A stretch of 64,000 nt of DNA, taken from the NCBI GenBank assembly GCA_050293885.1, contig JBNKNO010000009.1:21630-85629 (forward strand), given 5' to 3'. Under the pieces are notes generated by a model, which was not told where the DNA came from, searched no databases, and saw nothing but the letters and a program-made list of their open reading frames with translations. The translations under genes and the position numbers were made by a program. The stretch's first letter is position 1, and each line of letters starts with the position of its first letter. This DNA is from Nitrogeniibacter sp050293885 (GTDB lineage: Bacteria > Pseudomonadota > Gammaproteobacteria > Burkholderiales > Rhodocyclaceae). Shown piece by piece: positions 50,109 through 58,912 of this stretch.

Positions 50109-50927
50109 ATGTCCTACGTGCTACCAAACGAGTTCGTCACCAAGATGATCGACGCGGGCGAGTCGAAGGTTTTCATGTCGACGCGCGACACCCTCATCCG
50201 TGCCTACATGGCCGGTGCCATCCTGGCGCTCGCAGCCGCGTTCGCCATCACCATCAACGTGCAGACCGGCCAGCCGCTGGCCGGCGCCATCCTCTTCCCG
50301 GTGGGCTTCTGCCTGCTCTACCTGATGGGTTTCGACCTGCTCACCGGCGTGTTCACCCTCGCCCCGCTGGCCCTCATCGACAAGCGCCCGGGCGTCACCA
50401 TGGGTGGCGTGCTGCGCAACTGGGGGCTGGTGTTCTGCGGCAACTTCGCCGGCGCGCTGACGGTGGCCGTGTTCATGGCGATCATCGTCACCTACGGCTT
50501 CGACGTCCCGCCCAACAAGGTTGGCGTCGCCATCGGCCACATCGGTGAAGGCCGGACGGTCGGCTACGCCGCTCACGGCGCGGCCGGCATGCTGACCCTG
50601 TTCATCCGCGGCGTGCTGTGCAACTGGATGGTATCGACCGGCGTGGTCGCCGCCATGATGTCCACCAACGTGTCGGGCAAGGTCATCGCCATGTGGATGC
50701 CGATCATGCTGTTCTTCTACATGGGCTTCGAGCACTCCATCGTGAACATGTTCCTGTTCCCGTCCGGCCTGATGCTCGGTGGCAACTTCTCGATCTACGA
50801 CTATTTGGTGTGGAACGAGATCCCGACCGTGCTCGGCAACCTCGTCGGCGGCCTGACCTTCGTGGGCCTGACGCTGTACTCGACCCATGCCCGTACCGCA
50901 CCCAAGCGCGTGCCCGCCACGGTGTAA
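50109..50927 (+). CDS. Formate/nitrite transporter family channel (NirC/FocA-like)
   Basis: This 272-residue pentameric channel protein of the FNT family has six membrane spans. It contains AGAILALAAAFAITINVQTG, the FNT signature region LIRAYMAGAI, RGVLCNWMVSTGV and the pore His in GFEHSIVNMFLFPSGLML. It conducts formate, nitrite or related monovalent anions across the inner membrane. The sigma-54 promoter upstream and the kinase/phosphatase neighbour, which often accompanies nitrate/nitrite assimilation genes in Azoarcus-like bacteria, favour nitrite. ATG 50109 is preceded by a weak GAGAG site; in-frame starts further upstream add no conserved sequence. Confidence 0.9.
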   Translation: MSYVLPNEFVTKMIDAGESKVFMSTRDTLIRAYMAGAILALAAAFAITINVQTGQPLAGAILFPVGFCLLYLMGFDLLTGVFTLAPLALIDKRPGVTMGGVLRNWGLVFCGNFAGALTVAVFMAIIVTYGFDVPPNKVGVAIGHIGEGRTVGYAAHGAAGMLTLFIRGVLCNWMVSTGVVAAMMSTNVSGKVIAMWMPIMLFFYMGFEHSIVNMFLFPSGLMLGGNFSIYDYLVWNEIPTVLGNLVGGLTFVGLTLYSTHARTAPKRVPATV

Positions 50928-50944
50928 ACCGAGATAAGCTCGCA

Positions 50945-50977
50945 AGCCTCAGCCCTCACGGGGCTGAGGCTTTTTTT
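50945..50977 (+). terminator. Rho-independent terminator after the formate/nitrite transporter gene
   Basis: AAGCCTCAGCCC and GGGCTGAGGCTT form a perfect 12-base stem with a TCACG loop, running into seven T. It separates the transporter from the kinase gene, which starts 23 bases later, so the two genes may not share the whole transcript. Confidence 0.93.
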
Positions 50978-51000
50978 CGTCAGCATTGTCGGGACGCCGC

Positions 51001-52737
51001 ATGACCCAAACGCTTACGGTTTCGATCGGCCAGCATTCGGACAAGGGCCGCAAGGAGATCAATCAGGATTTCCACGGCGCACTGGTGCCGGGCGAACCCC
51101 AACTGACTCACAAAGGCATCGCCGTCGCGCTGGCCGACGGCATCAGCTCCAGCGCGGTGAGCCAGGTGGCGGCCGAATCGGCCGTCAAGAGCTTTCTCGA
51201 CGACTACTACTGCACCTCCGACGCATGGACGGTGAAGAACGCCGCCGAGCGCGTACTCAAGGCCACCAACAACTGGCTGCATGCCGAAACCCGGCGCAGC
51301 GAATACCGCTACGAGCGCGACAAGGGCTATGTGTGCACCTTCAGCGCGCTGGTGCTCAAGTCCAACACCGCCCACCTGTTCCATGTCGGCGACGCGCGGG
51401 TGTATCGCGTGGCGGGCAAGTCACTCGAGCAACTGACGCGTGACCACCGCGTCTACGTCTCGCAAGACCACAGCCATCTGGCCCGCGCGCTGGGCATCGA
51501 CGCGCATCTGGAAATCGACTATCAAGCGCTGCCGCTGAGCCCCGGTGACACCTATTTTCTCGCCACCGACGGCGTCTACGAGCACATCGACAGCGCCACC
51601 CTGATCGGGCTCATCGACACCCACGCCGACAAGCTCGACGAAGCCGCACGCCTGGCGGTGCAAGCCGCCTTCGACGCCGGCAGCACCGACAACCTCACCG
51701 CGCTCATCGTGCGCGTCGACAGCGTTCCGCTCGCCCACGCCAACGAGATCCAGCGCAAACTGGGCGAGCTGAAACTGCCGCCGCAGCTCGAAGCGCGCAT
51801 GATCTTCGACGGCTTCGAAATCATCCGCCAGATCCACGCCAGCCATCGCAGCCACATCTTTCTGGCGCGCGACCTCGACACCGACGAGCTGCTGGCGCTC
51901 AAGACCCCGTCCTTCGACATGCGCGAGGACCCGGCCTATCTCGAACGTTTTCTCATGGAGGAATGGGTCGCCCGCCGGCTCGACAACGCCCACGTACTCA
52001 AGCCGCACCCACGGCGGCGCGCGCAGGAATACATCTACGTGGTGATGGAGTACATCGAAGGCACCACGCTCACCCAGTGGATGCGCGACCACCCAACCCC
52101 CGACGTGGCCGCCGTACGCGCCATCGTCGAGCAGATCGCCCGCGGCCTGCAGGCCTTTCACCGCAAGGAAATGCTGCATCAGGATCTGCGCCCCGACAAC
52201 ATCATCATCGACGCCAACGGCACCGCCAAGATCATCGACTTCGGCTCCACCTACGTGGCCGGCCTATCGGAACTGGCGGCCGGGCACGACCCCACCGAAA
52301 TCCTCGGCACCCACCAGTACGCCGCGCCGGAATACTTCACCGGCGAGGGCGGCAGTGCCCGCTCGGACCTGTTCTCGCTCGGCGTCATCGCCTACCAGAT
52401 GCTCACCGGCCACCTGCCCTACGGCGCCACCGTGGCGCGCGCCACCACCCGCGCGGCGCAAAAACGTCTCGTCTACCGCTCCGCGCTGGATGAAGAGCAC
52501 CACATCCCCGCCTGGATGGACGACGCGCTGCAAAAGGCCGTCCATCCGCTGCCCGAAAAGCGCTACGAATCGCTGTCGGAATTCATCGTCGATCTCAAAC
52601 AACCGAACAGCGCCTTCCGCAGTCGCGGCCAGCCCCCGCTCATCGAGCGCAACCCGGTGCGCTTCTGGAAAGGGCTGTCGATCGTGCTCGGGCTGGTGGT
52701 GCTGGTGTTGCTGGGCGTGATTCGTCAGTTGGCTTGA
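51001..52737 (+). CDS. PP2C phosphatase and Ser/Thr protein kinase fusion with C-terminal anchor
   Basis: This 578-residue protein is bifunctional. Residues 1-245 are a PP2C phosphatase with metal-binding Asp in VALADGISSSAVSQ, YFLATDGVYEHI and GSTDNLTALIV. Residues 270-540 are a Hanks-type kinase with Lys in LLALKTPSF, catalytic loop HQDLRPDNIII and IIDFGSTY as the DFG motif. A single C-terminal helix (LSIVLGLVVLVLLGVIRQLA) anchors it in the inner membrane. The kinase loop has Leu-Arg-Pro rather than Leu-Lys-Pro, so the usual Lys is replaced by Arg. It follows the anion channel gene. A role in controlling nitrogen uptake is inferred from context. Confidence 0.9.
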   Translation: MTQTLTVSIGQHSDKGRKEINQDFHGALVPGEPQLTHKGIAVALADGISSSAVSQVAAESAVKSFLDDYYCTSDAWTVKNAAERVLKATNNWLHAETRRSEYRYERDKGYVCTFSALVLKSNTAHLFHVGDARVYRVAGKSLEQLTRDHRVYVSQDHSHLARALGIDAHLEIDYQALPLSPGDTYFLATDGVYEHIDSATLIGLIDTHADKLDEAARLAVQAAFDAGSTDNLTALIVRVDSVPLAHANEIQRKLGELKLPPQLEARMIFDGFEIIRQIHASHRSHIFLARDLDTDELLALKTPSFDMREDPAYLERFLMEEWVARRLDNAHVLKPHPRRRAQEYIYVVMEYIEGTTLTQWMRDHPTPDVAAVRAIVEQIARGLQAFHRKEMLHQDLRPDNIIIDANGTAKIIDFGSTYVAGLSELAAGHDPTEILGTHQYAAPEYFTGEGGSARSDLFSLGVIAYQMLTGHLPYGATVARATTRAAQKRLVYRSALDEEHHIPAWMDDALQKAVHPLPEKRYESLSEFIVDLKQPNSAFRSRGQPPLIERNPVRFWKGLSIVLGLVVLVLLGVIRQLA

Positions 52738-52816
52738 GCGGGCCGCCACGGCCGACGCTTGCCCGATTCGCCCGGCGGGTATTCAATCACCTCATGCACA
52801 CCGGCGACCCCCTGCG

Positions 52817-55540
52817 ATGGCAACTCGCCTAGACGGCCTGCGTGAAGCGCAACGACGGATCGAGGCGCTCGATGCGAGCACGTCGAACACGCTCGTGCTC
52901 TACGGATTGCCGATCTCGGCCCTTCCGGCGTCCTTGTCTGGCTGTGCCGCGCTGGCGGCGCTCGATCTGGGGCACTGCAAGGCGCTCGACGATCTCGGTC
53001 AGCTCGTTCATCTGACCGCCCTGCGCCAACTCAGCCTGCAGGGCTGCTTCAGCCTCACCGACTTTGGCCCGTTGGCGGCGCTGACAACGCTGCAAAGCCT
53101 CGATCTCTCCAGTTGCAGACAACTATCGACGCTCGCCCCACTGACAACGCTGACAAGCCTGCAAACCCTCTATCTGAGTGGATGCCGTCAGGTCGAAACC
53201 CTCGCCCCGCTGACAACGCTGAGCGCCCTCGAACAACTCGATTTGCAGGATTGCCGCGCCGTGCGCGATCTGCGTCCCCTGGCGACACTCACCGCGCTTC
53301 GACAACTCGACCTGACCGGCTGCCATGCGCTCGACGAGCTGCGTCCATTGGCAACCTTGAGCGCCCTGGAAAAGCTCGATCTTGCCGGCTGCCCGGCCAT
53401 CGACGACATCACCCCGCTGGCCCGCCTGACAGCGCTCCAATCGCTCGACCTGTCGGGATGCCCCGCCATCACCGACCTGCGCCCGCTGGCGGGCCTGGCG
53501 CACCTGCAATCGCTACAGTTGAACGGCTGTCACGCGCTCACCGAGCTCGCCCCGCTAGCCACGCTCGGCGCACTGCGAGAGCTCCATGTGAGCCGATGCC
53601 ACGGCCTGCGCGACCTCGCCCCCCTGTCGACGCTGACGGAACTACGGACGCTGGATCTGTCGGACTGCCCGGGCATCGAAGATCTCAGCCCGCTGGCCCA
53701 CCTGGGCGCGCTCGAAACGCTCTACCTGAACGAATGCCACGCGCTTTGCGACCTGACGCCGCTGGCCGCGCTGACGCGCCTGCATACGCTGCATGTGAAC
53801 GGATGCACGTCGGTGCGCGATCTCGCGCCCTTGGCATCACTGAGCCGCCTGCGGACGCTGTACGCGAATCGCTGCCACGCCATCGAGCATCTCCAGCCGC
53901 TGGCGGCCGTGAGCGGATTGCACCACCTCAACCTGAACGACTGCCCGGCCATCGCCGACCTCGGCCCGCTTGCCCGTCTCGACAACTTGCACGTGCTCAA
54001 GCTGTTTGGCTCGATCCCGGTGGACTGCGCCCCCGGCGCCGCCCCGCTCGAACACCTGCATGCATTGCGCGTGCTGGTCGCCGACCGCCTGCTCGGCCCA
54101 CCGCCCGAGCTGGCCTCGCGCCCGACCCCGCTGGGCGCCGACAACGCGCTGCCGCGCATTCGTGCCTGGCAGCGCGATCTGGCGGCCGGCGAAGCCGACA
54201 ACAGCACCGTCAAGGTGTTCGTGCTCGGTAATGGCACGGTCGGCAAGACCCAGCTCTGCCGACGCCTCAACGGCCAGACCTTCGACCCCACCGTGCCGTC
54301 CACTCACGGCATCCATACCGCCGCATTGACCCTGCCCCCCACCGCCGACGGCGCACCGCCCGTCGAACTCGATGTGTGGGACTTCGGCGGCCAGGACGTG
54401 TATCTGGGCACTCACGCGCTGTTCCTCGACGAACGCGCCGTCTACGTCCTGGCGTGGACGCCGGCCACCGAAAACTTCGACGCCTTCGAACAAGCCGGCG
54501 TGCGCATGTGCAACCGCACGCTGGCCTACTGGCTCGCCTACATCCTCTCGCTCGCGGGCCCGCACGCCCCGGTGATCGTCGCGCAGACCCAGGCGGATGC
54601 GCTCGACGACGAACGCGCCCCCCCGCTGCCACCTGACCACGGCTTCATCAGGCTGCGCACCGCGACATCCAGCGCCCGACGCGCGGATGGCCTCGCGCGC
54701 CTCGTCGCCGAGTTGCGCGAGGCCACCCATCACCTGCTCCACCGCCATGGCAAGCACCGCCTCCCCGCGAGCTGGGTGGCCGTGACGCGCGCTCTGGCTG
54801 ACCGGCGCGGCGAACGCATGCTCACACCAAAGGCATTCACGACCCTCATGCGCGAGCACCACGCCTCCGCCCCGGTGAGCGCGGTGGTGGAGTATCTGCA
54901 TCGCCGGGGCATGATCTTCTGGCGGCACGGCGCCTTCGGCGAGCGTATCGTGCTCGACCTGCCCTGGGCGCTGACCGGGGTGTACACCGTGCTCGAACGC
55001 ACCACCGTGCTACCCGCCCTCCGACGCCGGCACGGCCGCTTCACCCGCCAGGAACTCGCCGCCCTGGCCTGGCGCGATCGCAGTGAAGACGAGCACCGCA
55101 TCTTCCTCGACATGATGACCCAATGCGATGTGTGCTTTCCGATCGGCGACGACACCTTCATCGCTCCCGCCGCACTGCCTGATGAAGACACCGTAAGTGA
55201 CGCCATCACCGCCTGCTGGGGCGCCACCTCGCCCGACACCACGGTCACCCTGCACTACCGCTTCATGCACGACGGCGTCCTGCGCGGCCTGCTGTGCCAT
55301 GTCGGGCGTCAGCGAGGCGACCGGGCGATCTACTGGTCCGAGGGGGTGTGCGATTACGACGAGGAGCGCGAAACAAGACTACGCGTCCGCGCGGAACGCC
55401 CGGACATCGCTTCCGGCGACACCGCGGGCCGTATCAACATCGACGCCGCCGGACCCGCCGCATCGCGAATGGTGCAGGAAGTCGTGGACTGGATGCTGAG
55501 ATCGGGGATGGGAGAGACGCCGCAGATTCAGCACTCGTGA
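52817..55540 (+). CDS. Roco-family protein: leucine-rich repeats, Roc GTPase and COR domain
   Basis: This 907-residue protein has an N-terminal cap (1-42) and sixteen tandem leucine-rich repeats of exactly 23 residues (about 43-410; consensus LxxLxxLxLxxCxxLxxLxPL). A Ras-like Roc domain (about 460-640) carries P-loop GNGTVGKT (471-478), switch/G3 DVWDFGGQDVY and G4-like AQTQAD. A COR domain (about 640-800) and a C-terminal region of about 100 residues complete it. Roco proteins are dimerisation-dependent GTPases; bacterial roles are poorly known. The repeats are internalin-like with Cys in place of the usual Asn. No signal peptide, so it is cytoplasmic. It starts 79 bases after the kinase gene on the same strand; a functional link is unproven. 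Confidence 0.9.
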   Translation: MATRLDGLREAQRRIEALDASTSNTLVLYGLPISALPASLSGCAALAALDLGHCKALDDLGQLVHLTALRQLSLQGCFSLTDFGPLAALTTLQSLDLSSCRQLSTLAPLTTLTSLQTLYLSGCRQVETLAPLTTLSALEQLDLQDCRAVRDLRPLATLTALRQLDLTGCHALDELRPLATLSALEKLDLAGCPAIDDITPLARLTALQSLDLSGCPAITDLRPLAGLAHLQSLQLNGCHALTELAPLATLGALRELHVSRCHGLRDLAPLSTLTELRTLDLSDCPGIEDLSPLAHLGALETLYLNECHALCDLTPLAALTRLHTLHVNGCTSVRDLAPLASLSRLRTLYANRCHAIEHLQPLAAVSGLHHLNLNDCPAIADLGPLARLDNLHVLKLFGSIPVDCAPGAAPLEHLHALRVLVADRLLGPPPELASRPTPLGADNALPRIRAWQRDLAAGEADNSTVKVFVLGNGTVGKTQLCRRLNGQTFDPTVPSTHGIHTAALTLPPTADGAPPVELDVWDFGGQDVYLGTHALFLDERAVYVLAWTPATENFDAFEQAGVRMCNRTLAYWLAYILSLAGPHAPVIVAQTQADALDDERAPPLPPDHGFIRLRTATSSARRADGLARLVAELREATHHLLHRHGKHRLPASWVAVTRALADRRGERMLTPKAFTTLMREHHASAPVSAVVEYLHRRGMIFWRHGAFGERIVLDLPWALTGVYTVLERTTVLPALRRRHGRFTRQELAALAWRDRSEDEHRIFLDMMTQCDVCFPIGDDTFIAPAALPDEDTVSDAITACWGATSPDTTVTLHYRFMHDGVLRGLLCHVGRQRGDRAIYWSEGVCDYDEERETRLRVRAERPDIASGDTAGRINIDAAGPAASRMVQEVVDWMLRSGMGETPQIQHS
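52943..54046 (+). repeat. Sixteen 69-base tandem repeats encoding leucine-rich repeats
   Basis: The coding sequence repeats every 69 bases (23 codons) through sixteen units, for example LTALRQLDLTGCHALDELRP and LTALQSLDLSGCPAITDLRP. Several adjacent units are very similar at DNA level as well (the stretch CTGACAACGCTG recurs near 53090-53220). Such an array can gain or lose units by recombination. Confidence 0.85.
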
Positions 55541-55559
55541 GCGATCAAAAACCCGACGC

Positions 55560-56228
55560 TCACGCCCATTCAAGCGGCGCGGGCAAATCTTCAGACGCGT
55601 AGTCGATTCGGAGCACCTGCCGAGGGGTCGCCGACGTCGAGGGCCCGGAACGATGCAGCGTGAGCATCGCCAGCACGAGCACGTCACCGGGTTGCGCCTC
55701 GGTCGTTTCAATCTCGCAGCTTGCGACCGTTTCGGCGATGTCAGGCTCGGCCACCTTGCCCAAACGATGGCTACCCAAGGCGATCTGCATGGCCCCGTTG
55801 TCGGCCGTGTTCGCGTCCAGATGCACACGGACGAATCGCATCTGCTCGAGTACAGCAACCGGGGGCTCGCAGTGCCATGCGCCGGATTTTTGCGACCAAT
55901 GCTCGTAGCCCGGCGTTTCGGCCCGCGCTTTGACGGCGACGACCCGATCCTGATGCCAGGGGACGCCCCAGTTGGCTGCCGGCTGTTTGTCGAACGCCAA
56001 CAGCCGCACCGCCTGCATCCCCGGCCACAGCGCCTGCAGCCGGGCGCTGACTGCCCCATTCGCCAGGACGTCGAAGCGCGGGTCGCCACGAGAGATACGC
56101 ACACCCGGCCGTCCCCCCACGTCCGACAAGCATCGCAACGCATCGAGCTCACTGGCAGGAAGTGCGTTGCGCAGCCAGATACGCCCGCACCGCGCGAATT
56201 CCTCGTTGAGCGCTACCCGGTCGCTCAT
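55560..56228 (-). CDS. Phytanoyl-CoA dioxygenase (PhyH)-like Fe(II)/2-oxoglutarate oxygenase
   Basis: This 222-residue protein has the PhyH pattern: iron ligands His and Asp in VPWHQDRVVAV (HxD) and a distal His in LTLHRSGPSTS. The following RQVLRIDYASEDLP resembles the 2-oxoglutarate-binding end of the family. Substrate cannot be predicted; members hydroxylate lipids, amino acids or natural products. It is convergent with the Roco gene (19-base gap) and precedes no obvious pathway partner. ATG 56228 is the likely start; an in-frame start 18 bases upstream is possible. Confidence 0.75.
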   Translation of the reverse strand: MSDRVALNEEFARCGRIWLRNALPASELDALRCLSDVGGRPGVRISRGDPRFDVLANGAVSARLQALWPGMQAVRLLAFDKQPAANWGVPWHQDRVVAVKARAETPGYEHWSQKSGAWHCEPPVAVLEQMRFVRVHLDANTADNGAMQIALGSHRLGKVAEPDIAETVASCEIETTEAQPGDVLVLAMLTLHRSGPSTSATPRQVLRIDYASEDLPAPLEWA

Positions 56229-56267
56229 TCGCCATCTCGCTGGCACTTCGACCGGCTCACGACCGCG

Positions 56268-56627
56268 CTATTCGGAATAGTAGGCAACGAAGGTCACGAC
56301 GCTGGGAAGGCAATACAGCGCAAGGAAGCCCGCGTAGGTCACGACACCTTCAGTCCCACGCGACGTGACCAGGTGATGCAGCAATACGAACGGCCACAAA
56401 ACCACCATGAGAAATCCGTAGCTGAAGGGTTTCGACGCCTTTCGCGCTCGCGCATCGGCCACCGCCCAGATCGCCACGAGCGCGGCGTACACGAACATCC
56501 ACAGACGGTAGAGATACGGAGACGTCATCCCGCCTTCGGCAACCACGGCAATGCCTTCGATGGAAAACATGAGGCTAATCACTGCCATCGCGAGGATCGT
56601 CTGGCTTGTAGTCTGAATACGCCCCAT
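56268..56627 (-). CDS. Small membrane protein of unknown function
   Basis: This 119-residue protein has four probable membrane spans: AMAVISLMFSIEGIAVVAE, LWMFVYAALVAIWAVADA, GFLMVVLWPFVLLHHLV and YAGFLALYCLPSVVTFVAYY. No motif identifies it. It may form an operon with the dioxygenase gene 39 bases downstream. The start is ATG 56627 (TTG 56633 is an alternative). The following 179 bases up to the chemoreceptor stop contain no feature that I can support. Confidence 0.6.
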   Translation of the reverse strand: MGRIQTTSQTILAMAVISLMFSIEGIAVVAEGGMTSPYLYRLWMFVYAALVAIWAVADARARKASKPFSYGFLMVVLWPFVLLHHLVTSRGTEGVVTYAGFLALYCLPSVVTFVAYYSE

Positions 56628-56806
56628 GCGCAATGTAGGTACCCGCGTGTCGAGACCACGAACAATTGCGCTGCATATTACGTCAATCGGATCGGCGTAT
56701 CACCACTTTCACCCCAGCCATGTGACCCCGCCCCCAACGGGCTGATCGCAGCCGATCTCCGAACGGCCACGGCACAAAGACGTGCCAGCCTCGGCAGCGT
56801 CCGTGA

Positions 56807-58828
56807 TCAGACCTTGAACCCGGACACCTCGTCTCTCAGGGAACCCGCCGTGCTCTCGAGTTCGGTTGCCGTCTTCGCTGTGTTGCGCACGGCGGCACTA
56901 TTGCTTTCCGCCATCTGGGCAATGACTTCGACCTTGCGGGCGATATCGCCGCTCACAGCGCTTTGCTCGCGCAGCGCCGAAGAGATATCGGACACGAACT
57001 GCACCACGCTCTGGGCGCCGCCGTTGATCTGATCCATGGACTGGCCGGCCTGCCGCGTCAGTTCGACGCCGTGCTGCACGCGTTCCACCCCGGTTTCCAT
57101 GGTGGAAACGGCCTTTTCCGTCCCCTCCTGGATCGCCCCGACCATATCGGTGATCTCGTTGGTCGCCTGTGCGGTGCGTTCGGCGAGCTTGCGTACTTCG
57201 TCAGCTACCACGGCAAACCCGCGACCCGTTTCGCCGGCCCGAGCCGCCTCGATGGCGGCGTTGAGCGCCAGCAAATTGGTCTGTTCAGCGATTTCGCTGA
57301 TGGCGCTGACAATCGTCGAAATGCGGCCAGACAGCTCTCCAAGTGCGCGAATCGCCACGGCCGTTTCGTTGACGGATTGGGCCACACGCTCCATTTCCGC
57401 CCCCGAGCGGCGCACCACGTCGCCACCGGCCGAAGCCAGCGTGCCGGACTTCTGACTCTCGTCAGCGGCGGCGGCCGCATTGCGCGATATCTCGTCGATC
57501 CCCACGGTCATCTCCTCGATGGCCGCCGCCATGCTGGTGGCAGATTCGCTCTGCTGCTCGGACCCCACCGCAACATCGGCCGCCGACTTCGACATGTTGG
57601 CGGCGGCCCCGCTGAGTTCCTGCGACGTCTTTTTCACCTGCCCGATGATGGCTCTCAGGTTCGCGGCCATGCTGTTGAACTGGTCGGCCACATCGGCCAA
57701 CTCATCCCGGGCGGAGAAGGTCACTTGCGACGTGTAGTCGCCGCTGGCCAGCTGCGTTGCCCCTACGGACAACTCGTTCACGGACCCGACGATCGAGAAA
57801 TACATGCCGGCCATGAGGTACAACACCGCCAGGACGGAAAGCACCGACGCGACCATGATCATGCTCAACTGGGTTCTGGCCTGCCCGAGCCGCTCGGTGA
57901 TGCGATCCATCGTGATCGGCCGCACCGCCCCATCCAGATGCGTTACCAGCGCGCCGATGGCATCGCTGCCCAGGCCGAAAAACGCCTTCGGGGCAATCGA
58001 AATCGAGCCTCCCAGCAATTGGCCTTGCACGACGTCATTCAGGCGAGCGTAACCGCTTTCGATCTCCCGCGCGGCGGCGTCGAGGCGCGACTGACTTGCT
58101 GGTGCGGCGGCGCCGGCGCGCCTCAGGCGCCCCAGAATATCGTTCTTGCGATACTCGATCAGCACCATCTGGGCCACGAGCTTGTCGCGCTCGGCTTCGG
58201 TCAGGCTTCCGCGTGCAACAACGCCCGTTCCAAAGCCACGCAGGCGCCCCAGTCGCTCACTCATGTCGGGCCCGCCCGTCATCAGAATGCTCCCCAACTG
58301 AGCCGCGCTCGGATCCGGGTCGGCGGCCAGGTTGACCCGATTCCCCGTCTCCTCCATCAGTTCCAGGACTTTTCGCACCACGTTGGTGTGGGCGACGAAA
58401 TTCGCGTTCGCTTCCGTCGGCTGTCCCGCACGCAAGCCTTTCCAGTCGGACTGGATTTCAGCCCAGCGGCTTTGCAAATCGGCAATGGCCGGCGCCTCGG
58501 CAAATGCCGAATCCACCTGGGTCAGCGCCTTGTCGAACGCAGCAGCCTTGGCATCGATCGCGGCGGCAAGCGTGGAGTCCCCCCCCTTGAGGCCTGCGGT
58601 CAAGCCCCGGTGCGCTTGCAACGCTCCCAGTGCCTGCATGATTTCCTGCAACACGACGACGCCGTCACGCGCGTTGGTCGCAGCCTCGATTTGCGTCTGA
58701 CTTTGCTTGAACACGGTACCCAGCAGCAATACGCAGACTAGTGTGGCAATCCCGCTCACCAGCAGGAATTTCGCCGTGTAGCGCAGCCGATTGAGCAAGA
58801 GGACGGCGGGGGCAAACAGGGCCTTCAT
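56807..58828 (-). CDS. Methyl-accepting chemotaxis protein
   Basis: This 673-residue chemoreceptor has an N-terminal membrane span (TAKFLLVSGIATLVCVLLLG, about 16-35), a large mostly helical sensory region (about 36-325) and a second span (LSVLAVLYLMAGMYFSIVG). The HAMP domain is about residues 345-400, and the signalling tip EIAEQTNLLALNAAIEAARA lies in a long coiled coil. The sensory region is about 290 residues and lies between the spans; its ligand is unknown. It ends without the CheR-tethering pentapeptide. GGAGA precedes the ATG by 7 bases. Confidence 0.92.
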   Translation of the reverse strand: MKALFAPAVLLLNRLRYTAKFLLVSGIATLVCVLLLGTVFKQSQTQIEAATNARDGVVVLQEIMQALGALQAHRGLTAGLKGGDSTLAAAIDAKAAAFDKALTQVDSAFAEAPAIADLQSRWAEIQSDWKGLRAGQPTEANANFVAHTNVVRKVLELMEETGNRVNLAADPDPSAAQLGSILMTGGPDMSERLGRLRGFGTGVVARGSLTEAERDKLVAQMVLIEYRKNDILGRLRRAGAAAPASQSRLDAAAREIESGYARLNDVVQGQLLGGSISIAPKAFFGLGSDAIGALVTHLDGAVRPITMDRITERLGQARTQLSMIMVASVLSVLAVLYLMAGMYFSIVGSVNELSVGATQLASGDYTSQVTFSARDELADVADQFNSMAANLRAIIGQVKKTSQELSGAAANMSKSAADVAVGSEQQSESATSMAAAIEEMTVGIDEISRNAAAAADESQKSGTLASAGGDVVRRSGAEMERVAQSVNETAVAIRALGELSGRISTIVSAISEIAEQTNLLALNAAIEAARAGETGRGFAVVADEVRKLAERTAQATNEITDMVGAIQEGTEKAVSTMETGVERVQHGVELTRQAGQSMDQINGGAQSVVQFVSDISSALREQSAVSGDIARKVEVIAQMAESNSAAVRNTAKTATELESTAGSLRDEVSGFKV

Positions 58829-58873
58829 GCAGGGTCTCCAGCGAAGTTGACGGTCAGATGTACCGTCTCTATA

Positions 58874-58901
58874 GCATCGGCACACCCGCGACGGGTCTTG
58901 A
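58874..58901 (-). promoter_or_regulatory. Candidate FliA (sigma-28) promoter of the chemoreceptor gene
   Basis: Read on the minus strand, TCAAG (58901-58897) and GCCGATGC (58881-58874) are separated by 15 bases, close to the flagellar sigma-28 pattern TAAAG-N15-GCCGATAA. The spacing to the ATG (58828) leaves a leader of about 38 bases. Chemoreceptor genes are classic FliA targets. Confidence 0.5.
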
Positions 58902-58912
58902 TGTCTTTTTGA

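Noticed and set aside
53113..54231. A 372-codon Arg/Pro-rich plus-strand frame inside the Roco gene
   Set aside because: It reflects the 69-base repeat read in another frame.
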